Assembly: GCA_004151065.3 (NCBI GenBank)
Contig: NWUY0300029870.1
Span: forward strand, 17,982-28,388
Direction of reading: 5' to 3'
Origin: Larix sibirica
Lineage: Eukaryota > Streptophyta > Pinopsida > Pinales > Pinaceae
Length of the DNA: 10,407 nucleotides
The stretch's first letter is position 1. Every line of letters starts with the position of its first letter. Shown here in pieces: positions 1 through 7,505 of the stretch. The notes below the pieces were generated by a model, which ran no database searches, had not been told where the DNA came from, and saw only the letters and a program-made list of their open reading frames with translations. The position numbers and the translations under genes are program-made.

Positions 1-420
1 TTATTGTTCCATCTTAATATCAACATAGAGAAGTTTACATATTGGAGTATTAAAGGAATTTAGATGTTTCGTCATAGAGTCACCACAATACATCCTAATA
101 TGATACAACTTATTTTTAAGAAACAACTTTTTCACCAAGAAATTTGACAAATACTAATTCCCTAACATATCCCACAACTTATATTTTTTTTCTAGAGGTA
201 TCACACAATAGTGAATATGAGAGGCAAAGTTAACCCATACTTCCCACCTTTCTTTCCTTCTTATTGTAGTCTTTTTTTGACATACCAATAGATTTTGTAC
301 TCGGATGTAGAACTACTCATTTTTCTCTATCCACGAGAAGATATTACATATTTAGCATCCATGACATGAATATCATGCAATTAAAATTATCTATTTTGAT
401 TATCGAACTTCATTAAATTT
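1..420 (-). pseudogene. decayed Ty1/copia gag (UBN2-type), runs off left edge
   Basis: This is the remnant of a copia capsid (gag) gene, read leftwards. In one minus-strand frame from 177 to 1 the translation includes LWDMLGN, then after a TAG FLVKKLFLKNKLYHIRM, then GDSMTKHLNSFN and KLLYVDIKM. This is the usual copia-gag order: LWxxL, a basic NKLFL-like stretch, an M-x-x-G-x-S box, HLxxFN, then LLxVxI. Upstream, from about 343, LLVDREK, a TGA where Trp is expected, then HPSTKSIGMSKK match the N-terminal part of the same family. One shift falls at an A-run near 272-278 and another near 180; stops are scattered. The block 345-420 is weaker. Gag normally coats element RNA in cytoplasmic particles; this copy cannot. 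The strand is opposite to the copia pol at 4585-10407, so it is probably a separate element. The family call comes from motif recognition, not a search. Confidence 0.7.
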
Positions 421-1269
421 TTCTTTACATAAGGTTCACTATATAGAGATACCACTTAAGAGTAGTTTTACCTCCAACCCAAGATACCTTTGTTATTCAA
501 AGAATGAGATAAATCCTAGCAACAAAGGTGTCAATATGAAGCCATTAAACCCACTCCTTAGTATTCTCAGTTAAATGGAATGTGAATATGTCGGTATATT
601 GTACTCAAATCCAATGGCTACTAAGTGCACATCTCTTCTAGCTATGCATCTATTTCCACCAAAACCCTTATCACAAGTTCAACATTGAGATCCACCAACC
701 AATAGGGTCTATCTTACTTGATTATGCATAAACAATGGAGACATATCTTCTATTCCTTTGTTAGATCTACCAAAGTTACCTTTTATTCTCATCATAGATA
801 CTACCTATAGTATCTGGAGCATCAATGCTAATGGTTGCATAGTCATTGATGGCCTATATGAAATGCATCTTAAGACTGTACTAGTGTGAGGTCAATAACA
901 AAATTTTGCATGCACCCCAAATGCCTTCAAGAATTTGTAGATATGTGCTTTGTATGCCTAGAAATCTTAAATACTACCTAGTCATATATCCATGTGCACT
1001 AGATCCAAAACTAGGAAAAAGAACCATCATACCTTTGTTACTAGAGAATATTTTCAACAAATGTAGCTTCCTTCAACCTGGGGACTCAAGTATAGATTGG
1101 GGAGTGAATAAATTTACTCTTTAAAATATATGGTAATGTGTCCATCATCCCCATCGAGAACACAATGATTTATTGACTCTAGGTTCATTTAGTGATCTCA
1201 TCCCGATGACATTACTACCAACCACCCATTGAGGAAAAAACACAAATCGCTTTCATGGTTGGTGCAATT
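421..1269 (-). other. leader between candidate LTR and gag; possible second gag-like fragment
   Basis: No clear gene is seen here. If the gag at 1-420 and the LTR at 1270-1774 belong together, this would be the untranslated leader, but about 850 bases is long for copia, so an insertion is possible. On the minus strand at about 500-660 the fragments EIDA, LEEMCT and VAIGFEY, then in another frame FTFHLTENTKEWV and WLHID, faintly recall the gypsy-type Retrotrans_gag pattern (AWLxxM...F.L...A..WW). Frames are broken by stops and at least one shift. Just left of the LTR the minus strand does not show a convincing tRNA-Met primer-binding site. A plus-strand open frame at 906-1124 has no recognisable domain and is left out. 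Confidence 0.3.
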
Positions 1270-1774
1270 TGTTAGAATTTTCTCATTGCCAACAATTATT
1301 TGAGATAAAACCCTAGTCTAAAAAACATAAAATCAAAATAATATTGACTTTTCAACCTAATAAATCCCTTTGAAACAAAAAATTAGTACTATAAATCGCA
1401 TATCTTCTTTACTAATTGAAAAATAAAGTTAATACATGTGCCTCCCTTGTCCATGAAGGAAAAGAGAGATTAAATTCTTCACTCTCTTGGCTCTACAATG
1501 CACTTGTAACTATATATATATTAGATGGGTTCTTTTACAATAAATATATAAAACATGATATCCAAAATGACCCTAAAACCCCTATTTATACAATGCCCAA
1601 GTGGGGTGGGTGGGAATAAATTCTCCATAACCACATATTCTCCATAAAACATATTTTACAATATAAACCAAAATTTTCCATTATTACATGCAACCCTAAC
1701 ACAACTAACTCATTAACGATCCCAACTATGAGGAAAATCCACCTTGGTTGCGTTGATTCAACTAGGACCCAACA
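1270..1774 (-). repeat. candidate copia-type LTR (TG...CA, 505 bp)
   Basis: On the minus strand the block begins TGTTGGGTCC and ends TTCTAACA, so it has TG...CA ends with short imperfect inverted termini (TGTTgg / ctAACA), as is typical for Ty1/copia LTRs. It contains a plant-like TATA box 184 bases from its start (1579-1590), which would put U3 before it and R-U5 after it. The minus-strand bases just beyond the end, AAATTG, resemble the spacer before a tRNA-Met primer site, but the rest of the site is not conserved. The 5-base flanks (CAATT left, ACGCT right) differ, so it is not a clean solo LTR; it could be the 5' LTR of the element whose gag lies at 1-420. No second copy is in the window, so the boundaries are inferred. 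Confidence 0.45.
1579..1590 (-). promoter_or_regulatory. TATA-box-like site (TATAAATAGGGG, minus strand)
   Basis: The minus strand reads TATAAATAGGGG, close to the plant TATA consensus TATAAATA. Its place inside the candidate LTR fits a retrotransposon promoter driving transcription leftwards into the gag remnant. In AT-rich DNA such a string also arises by chance, so the LTR context carries most of the weight. Confidence 0.35.
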
Positions 1775-2148
1775 ACGCTTCTCAATTTTCTTCATTAAGG
1801 ATAAGGAAGAGAAGATAATTTTTTGTTACAAATGACTATGCATATATTATCACTAGTAATTGTAGGTTTCGTTATGATAATGTTAGATGAGATCACTGAT
1901 GTGTGTCCTGTACCTAATCTTAGAGCTAATTAATTTTAAATAAATTCCACAACTTACAAAAACTAGAAAGATGGTTGAATTTTGGTCGAATGGGTTTGTT
2001 GTAAAATATCTTAACAATCTGTTCATTATTTTTGTTAAGGAAATTTTTGGCCAAGGAAATTTTTGGCCCAAATGTTTTGTGATTTTTAAGCTTTGAAGAA
2101 GGAAATAATACCATTTGTATTTTTAGCTATAACTATGATAGAAGCAAA
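1775..2148. other. AT-rich stretch without recognisable gene
   Basis: Short overlapping minus-strand open frames of 62 codons at 1883-2114 show no domain and look like chance frames in AT-rich DNA. The only structure seen is the 16-bp tandem duplication at 2037-2068. Confidence 0.5.
2037..2068. repeat. perfect 2 x 16-bp tandem repeat
   Basis: The unit AAGGAAATTTTTGGCC occurs twice head to tail with no mismatch. This is a small recent duplication, probably replication slippage; no function is implied. Confidence 0.85.
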
Positions 2149-2412
2149 GTGCAATGCCCCTAGGGAGGATATTAACATAATATTAGCTACCTATGAAGGA
2201 ATATAATTGGGGTAAATAATATAAAGTGGCCATAATAATAAATTAAGACCCACTATATGGTCAATAGGTAATAAATAGGTCTAGTAGGTAGTTGGAGAGT
2301 AATAAATGTAGTAATGACGGGTAGTTCCCACAAGGCCATGGAATACTCATGCAAGAGCATATATACACACAAGTATCATTATAATGGACATATTGGCAAT
2401 TGTATTGTAACA
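2149..2412. repeat. diverged direct repeat, copy 1
   Basis: This block aligns by eye with 2569-2830 in the same orientation. Shared landmarks, in order, are the AATG(C/T)CCC(T)AGGGAGG-like start and CATAATATTAG, then TAGTAGGTAGTTGG, GTAATAAATGT, GAATACTCA, a CA-rich stretch (TATATACACACA here) and a CATATT...GCAAT...TATTGTAA segment. The start of copy 1, TGCAATGCCCCTAGGG, is reminiscent of the start of some plant gypsy LTRs, but no matching end or internal region was found. It is best called an unclassified old repeat. Confidence 0.5.
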
Positions 2413-2668
2413 AGAATGACTTTTGGAGTGATTCCTTACCTAAGAATTAATTGATGGTATTACCTGAGTTTAATGGTTTTCTATATATTCTTGTGTTGAT
2501 GATTATGTAATCCGTTTGTGATTATGAAGTTAAGGGTTTTATTTTTTCTCTGCTAAGGCTTATAACCATAATGTAATCTACCTAAGGAGCATAATTAATG
2601 CAATATTAGGCAGATAGGAAGGTACCTAATAGTGATAATCAATTTAATGTGGTGATTATCATATCAAA

Positions 2669-2734
2669 CATAGTAGGTAGTTGGTAGGTAATAAATATGC
2701 CAACATAGTAATTGGTGGGTAATAAATGTCTAGG
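2669..2734. repeat. internal imperfect tandem duplication (~33 bp x 2)
   Basis: CATAGTAGGTAGTTGGTAGG... at 2669 and CATAGTAATTGGTGGG... at 2704 each continue into GTAATAAATRT. Copy 1 of the larger repeat has only one such unit near 2282-2312, so the duplication arose after the two copies split. Confidence 0.55.
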
Positions 2735-2777
2735 GAAGTAGGAATAATCCCTCTGAATACTCACCAAAAAGCGTGCG

Positions 2778-2789
2778 CACACACACACA
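2778..2789. repeat. short (CA)6 microsatellite
   Basis: Six uninterrupted CA units lie inside copy 2 of the direct repeat, preceded by GCGTGCG. The corresponding part of copy 1 is TATATACACACA, so this looks like a local expansion of an older CA-rich segment. Confidence 0.8.
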
Positions 2790-2830
2790 TGCACATGATG
2801 ATGCATATAGATTGCTCAATATTATAATTA

Positions 2831-4584
2831 CTAAGGTTTTCTTCTTCCACAAGTCTATGCCTAACCCAATGAAACATGTAGATAGCACAAGGTCCTTCCC
2901 AGAGGAGGATGCATTCAAAGAGGAAATGATTCAAACATAAATGGGGAGTCTTTAAAGGATGTTTCCTTATTCCATAGTTTCTATTTTGACTCGGTTGATA
3001 GGTGCATTCATGTAGATGAATTTTCCAACCCTCCAGTTGAGTGGAGGAGTTCTTCATTATTTTCCTCACTTGTTTGGACCTTATGGATTGCTATATAATG
3101 GCCATTTGGACTCATAATAAGTTCAATCCATTTTTGTTAAACATAACTATTTTGATCTCTATTAATCTTATTTTGTGTTTATTGCAATTGAATATTATTT
3201 GGGTTAATATTACCTTTATCTTGCACACTTCCTCTCTAACCTAGTATTTTCACATTACAAAGATGAAATATACATCAAATGATATAATAGAATTCGTATA
3301 GGACCTACTATCCTTATGAATTTATGGACAATGCCTCTCTCAACTTAATCAATTCTTAGAAGATTAATTCAAAATCTAGTCCACTATAGTGTCCCCTCCC
3401 ACTCATGTCTATGATGACACCTTATTTTAAGCTCTCCTCTACTCCGATCCAACACTAAAGTGGAAGTCCCGCCTAAGGAAGATGATTTTCTAAATTTAGA
3501 ATGCGTTTTTGGTAGCCCATCCCTCCCACCTAGATCCTAAGTTCTCAAATCAAAGTTTTCAGTTGTTCAGTCAATACATTTATGGGGTTTTTTATTCTCC
3601 ATGATTTTAGTATTGAAACCAAGTTTATGTAACCCAAACACCATTTTTTGCATCCATATCTTTCCTTGCTCTATATTCTCAATATTTTAAGGTCTCAAAC
3701 TTCATGTTAGCACCCTCCAAGACCATATGATAGGGTTTTCTTGGAACAACCTTTTTGTCATTTTTTTCTCCCACAATACCTCATGCCCCCCTACAAATAT
3801 GCGTCCACAAGAGGTTAATTATACCTGTTTACTTCTACATCTATACATCGTCAAGTTGTTGTATGGATTGGTCATCAATAAACCTTAGTTAGCTATATTT
3901 AATTTCGGTACAAAGATAAATATCCTAAAGTATTAAGTATGGTGATGTTTTAGATTCATAGATTTGTAACCTCACTTCTTATTTTTATACAATCCCTATT
4001 CTCACATAGGAGTGAAAATTTCTTCTATCCAGTAATCAACAATAGGGAATAGTATTGGGGAAAATCTAAAAAATAGTCACAAACAATATACATTGAACTC
4101 AATGATGAGGCTACCTCCTCCACTACCTCTAGAAGCATACAAAATTAGGAGGCCTTTTCTGAATCAGATAATAAAAATTTCTATCATCCTAGCCACCTCA
4201 CAAAACTACCATCTCGTTCGTTTTAGGTCATCAAAGCACTAAAATAGACCATGTAACAATTTAGAAAAGTCTTCAGCCACCTTTCCATTCAACTACAAAT
4301 TCTATATCCAAAAGAGGTAATCATTATGAAATTTAATTCGTGTTTATTCGATTTTATCTGAAACAAAGTTTCTCAATTTTAAATTATTACCTTATCGAAG
4401 GCATTCTAATGTGCCCTCACCATCAAGTACAATGTTCAATGTCCATTTTAGGGTCCATTTTTTGTTGCTTTCGTGATTTTAAAGTGTATGGTTTTTTTCT
4501 TCCATTGTAATATAATCTTGATTAATAGATTGGGGTTTTCGATGTTTTAGAATACCCATCTAATGTATTGTTCAAACATGGTTT
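2831..4584. other. AT-rich intergenic stretch, no gene recognised
   Basis: I read both strands for gag zinc knuckles, protease DTGA, integrase HHCC, RT and tRNA-like motifs and recognised none. The longest minus-strand frame (2761-3069, 102 codons) overlaps repeat copy 2 and its microsatellite and has no domain; a 67-codon plus-strand frame at 3041-3244 is hydrophobic and AT-driven. If the copia pol at 4585 were complete, its gag, protease and 5' LTR would be expected about here on the plus strand. They are either decayed beyond recognition or lost. Just before 4585 a weak DVLEYPS-like string (about 4538) may be integrase sequence in another frame. Confidence 0.45.
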
Positions 4585-5195
4585 AGGGTTTTAGATTATT
4601 TTTATAGAAAAATATGGTTGTACTTATTGAAGAAAAAATATGAGATTTACGAAAAATTCAAGAGTACAAAGGTCATATGCAAAACTAGATAGGGAAGAAA
4701 ATATAAGTTTTGAGGATTGATAATGGAGGAGAGTTCTATAGGAAATATTTTGTGAATTTTTGTAGATAGTGTGGAATATCATGAAAAAAGACAACTCTAT
4801 ACACACCTAAATATAATATAGTTTTAGAAAGGATGAATTGGATTCTAGTTGAAAAGGAAAGGAACATGCTTATTAGTGCAGGCATAAAACATAAATTATG
4901 GGTTGAGTAAGTAGAAATTGCATGTTATCTCATCAACCAATCACCTACATCAACACTAGTTGATATCACTCCTAAGGAGGTATGGTCTGGTAAGAAACCC
5001 TCTCGTGTACATATTGTATTTATTGCATGTGATGCTTATGTATATTTCCCAAAATAGAAAAGGAGAAAGTTGGAAAAAAGTAGAGAAATGTATCTTCATT
5101 GGTTATAAAGATGGAGTAGAGTAAAGGCTACAAAATTTGGAATCTAGTTATAAGGAAGACTATTTATCATCATTATGTGATATCCAAATAAGTTT
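4585..5195 (+). pseudogene. copia integrase core remnant (DDE, D-35-E spacing intact)
   Basis: Copia integrase inserts the cDNA copy into the genome. From 4588 the translation runs VLDYFYRKIWLYLLKKK, matching the F-x-D-D-x-S-R-K-x-W part of the core. RIDNGGEF follows with the catalytic Asp at 4719-4721, then VLERMN with the catalytic Glu at 4827-4829 in the same frame; exactly 35 residues separate them, the classic D35E spacing. CYLINQSPTSTL and PKEVWSGKKPS continue the family pattern. The first catalytic Asp and the HHCC zinc finger are not seen. A TAG at 4686 replaces a usually conserved Gln; further stops and a shift occur near 5055-5130. RKTIYHHYVISK marks the end of the core. Confidence 0.85.
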
Positions 5196-5472
5196 AAATT
5201 ATTCGCATGCATGCATATGAACCAAGAGAAGGACAACTAGAGAAAGTAGTTTTGAAAATGAGAATGGAGAATATAACTCAATGGATGAAGACGAGCTAGA
5301 TGAATTAGATAATTAGTAAGAACTGTAGACCCCAATCTTGAGGAAATCCATTAAAGTAAGAAGGAAAATAGGAATGTATAGTCTCCCTAAATTTTGTTTG
5401 TATTTTGTTACATATTCTATTAAATATGATCCTATAATTTCTAGAGAGTTAATTAATTCCGAGGAGGGAAAA
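5196..5472 (+). pseudogene. copia acidic linker between integrase and RT
   Basis: Copia polyproteins carry a variable, acidic region between integrase and reverse transcriptase. Here ENENGEYNSMDEDELDELDN (about 5257-5316) is strongly acidic, followed by TPILRKSIKVRRK, which recalls the basic R-R-S/R-x-R segment usually found after it, and by YDPIISRELINSEEGK leading straight into RT. Two or more frame changes are needed. The 103-codon minus-strand frame over 5313-5624 is only a shadow of this coding strand. Confidence 0.65.
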
Positions 5473-5827
5473 CTATGAAAGAAGGCCATGGTAGAAGAAA
5501 TAGAGGCATTGGAAAAAAATGAGGCATGAGACTTGGTAAAGTTACCTAATGGAAGAAAAATTGTTCGTAGCAAATGAATGTTCAAGAATAATTTTAATGA
5601 AAAGAGAAAAGTGGAGAAGTACATAGGTGGAGGGAATTGTCTTTGTTGATATGTTATCTCCTATTGCAAAACTATCTTCCATTAGATTTTGATTGTCTCT
5701 TGTTGCAACATTTGATTATGCAATAGAAAAAATGGATGTAAAGACAATGTTCCCATATAGAGACCTAGAAGAATAAAATTACATGAAATTACCTCAAGGG
5801 ATCATAGTGAAGGGTAGGGAGGAGTTG
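5473..5827 (+). pseudogene. copia reverse transcriptase, N-terminal part, truncated
   Basis: The translation contains KKAMVEEIEALEKNEA, DLVKLPNGRKIV and FKNNFNEKRKVEKY, the well-known start of the copia RT domain (RVT_2). TGA codons at 5476, 5527 and 5575 stand where the family has Trp. Further on, in other frames, come ATFDYAIEKMDVKTMF, with the catalytic Asp of motif A still present in MDVK, and YMKLPQGIIVKGREEL. The match stops after GREEL at 5827, where the family would continue with a Lys-rich SLYGLKQ segment. Fingers and palm start are therefore present, but the rest, including the YVDD box, is absent. The next bases belong to the LINE leader. Confidence 0.85.
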
Positions 5828-5933
5828 AAGTCGGTCTTTTTTATATTTTTGAGAAAAAATGCTCTACAACTCCCATGCGCTAGGGTTTCGGCTTCTATAG
5901 GGTTTTGTATTGCAGCTCATGTTGCTGGCTACC
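5828..5933 (+). promoter_or_regulatory. LINE 5' leader (putative 5' UTR)
   Basis: About 105 bases lie between the end of the copia match and the ORF1 start. They include CTAGGGTTTCGG and ATAGGGTTTTG, motifs common in plant 5' leaders. LINE promoters are internal to the 5' UTR, so if the copy is full length at this end this would be the promoter region. That is inferred from position only. Confidence 0.35.
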
Positions 5934-7505
5934 ATGGTGGCCAATAGTGGAGGCAGGAGGAACCCCTCCTTCAGCTCCATCCTATCATGCAAGGCCCCTC
6001 AGTCCAAACCTTTGGTTATTGCAGGTTTGACACCCATGGCGATTAACTCTTATTCCAAAGGGAAGGTAGGAGCAGGGGATGGATATTCTCCCCAAGAAGC
6101 CTCAATCCCCTCGACTACTCAACCATTAGAACAACCAGCTCTGGATGAGGCTTCACGTAAGAACTCAAAATGTAGACCTAAAACCTTGCAAATCCCACAG
6201 TACAAAATCACCTCCACTCTTGTTAGTGAACAAATACAGTTCATGCAGGACCACGCAATTATCTACAAATTCATAGGCATATGGCCTACGAAAAAATCTC
6301 TGGTAGGATGGATTCTCAGCACGTGGAATCCCGAGGGAGAATGCGAGTTAAAACTGGGTTCAAAAGGATTTTTCATAATATGGAAGACAAGCATGACATC
6401 TTTCAAGGAGGACCCTACTTCTACCATTCCATAGGGATCTATATTTGTAACTGGAAAGAACAATTCTCCCTAGAGAAAGAGGATTTCAAAGTGGTCCCGG
6501 TCTGGATTTGGCTCTGTTCCCTCCCATAGGAGTTCTGGAATATCGAAACACTCACAGGAATTGGAGACACTGTGGGCACCTTTGTACAAATATCAGATGC
6601 CACCTTGGTAGGAAGGTACACCTCCTATGCAAGAATCTGCCTCTATATGGACATTTCAGTATATCTCTCCTTGAAGCGATTTGCCTTAGTCACACAGATT
6701 CTGAGTGGATCCAACCTCTGGACTGTGACCACATTCCTTTTCATTGTAGGAAATGTCACGAGCATGGCCATATTTTTAAGGAATTCCCCTTAAATGATAA
6801 ACCCTAGGCCCCCTCTCACACGGAAAAGAAAGATGAAGAAGGCTTCACCAAGGCCACGAACAAGCACAGACATCCCAGAAAGACTCAAAACCCTAATCCT
6901 CCTCAGGAGGCTCCGGCCCAAAATACCTTTTTGGTTCTCTCCAAAATTGAAAATCGAGATCCCAAGGAAGGAGATACCCCCGAAGTAGTAATGAAGAATA
7001 TCCCTCTAGCCCTTTTAGAGCATCTGGATACTTCACCCCTGGAACCTCTGAAAGATTCTGAACCCTCTTTCTCTCGGGAAGAGATTCTAGCCTTGATAGC
7101 AGAAATGGACCAAAGGGTGGTCGAGGATGATGACCCTAATGATGGAGAAGATATGGAACTAGGGGAACTAGACCTCTCTGTCTGGTATGATGCCAAAAAG
7201 AAAGGGAACACAGAATGCATTTCTTCCCACCAACTGAAGCTTTTTGCAGATATTTATAGGAATATACACAGGAATAGGACTCCGTCGGGACAAGCAGAAG
7301 TTCCACACAAGACCACAACAAATAGAATCTAGGGATCAAGAAGCAACAAAAATAGAGGGACATGCCTAAGATCCAAAGTGAAATCCCTAAAAAAGGCAGG
7401 AAATCCAACAAACAACTAATTAAAGAACTAGGGGCCTTCCTAGTAGATTTAGGACAAAGTTCCTACCTAGAGACTCATTCCCCCCCCAAGTTTAAATGGA
7501 ACTAA
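5934..7505 (+). pseudogene. LINE ORF1 (DUF4283 + CCHC zinc knuckle), broken
   Basis: ORF1 proteins of plant L1 elements bind the element RNA. I chose the ATG at 5934 because it sits in ACCATGG, a near-ideal plant start context; an in-frame ATG lies 15 bases upstream. The N-terminus is Ser/Gly-rich (NSGGRRNPSFSSIL). DUF4283 follows: KFIGIWPTKKSLVGWI and LKLGSKGFF in the first frame, then after a shift near 6375 FQGGPYF, EDFKVVPVWIWL and YTSYARICLYMDIS. A second shift near 6660 leads to EWIQPLD and the knuckle CRKCHEHGHIFKEF (6745-6786), in which the fourth ligand Cys is Phe. The acidic tail (EDDDPNDGEDMELGELD) runs to about 7310; a third shift leads to KKGRKSNKQLIKELGAFLVD and the TAA at 7503. 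In-frame stops are TAG at 6527, 6805 and 7353. It is too broken to be made. Confidence 0.85.
7496..7505 (+). promoter_or_regulatory. ORF1/ORF2 10-base overlap (ATGGAACTAA)
   Basis: The ORF2 start codon ATG (7496) and the ORF1 stop TAA (7503) lie in one 10-base string, in different frames. Such overlaps can support reinitiation after ORF1 termination, a proposed way for L1-like elements to make ORF2 at low level. A run of eight C (7480-7487) lies just upstream. A role here is inferred from the layout only. Confidence 0.45.

Larger units (their letters stand above)
2569..2830. repeat. diverged direct repeat, copy 2
   Basis: This is the second copy of the block at 2149-2412, about 415 bases downstream, so about 155 bases of unrelated sequence separate the copies. 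It differs by many substitutions, an internal tandem duplication (2669-2734) and expansion of the CA stretch to an uninterrupted (CA)6. Homology fades after about 2830, so it is not a simple two-unit tandem of a 415-bp element. Confidence 0.5.

Noticed and set aside
906-1124. 72-codon plus-strand open frame as a small protein gene
   Set aside because: No domain, signal or conserved motif is visible, it lies in repeat-derived DNA, and this length is expected by chance.
1265-1779. 1270-1774 as a solo LTR
   Set aside because: The five-base flanks CAATT and ACGCT do not match, so no target-site duplication supports a solo LTR. A 5' LTR of a longer element is the better reading.
2440-2475. tRNA-Met primer-binding site for the plus-strand copia (TGGTAT followed by TACCTGAG)
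   Set aside because: Only the first six bases fit, no LTR end is adjacent, and no gag follows; it is a chance match in AT-rich DNA.
2761-3069. 102-codon minus-strand open frame as a gene
   Set aside because: It overlaps repeat copy 2 and the CA microsatellite, shows no domain, and has no start context or neighbour to support it.
5313-5624. 103-codon minus-strand open frame
   Set aside because: It is the antisense shadow of the copia linker and RT on the plus strand.
6903-7411. Minus-strand open frames of 91-105 codons
   Set aside because: They are Ser-rich or hydrophobic shadows opposite the acidic tail of LINE ORF1, whose plus-strand frame is supported by family resemblance.
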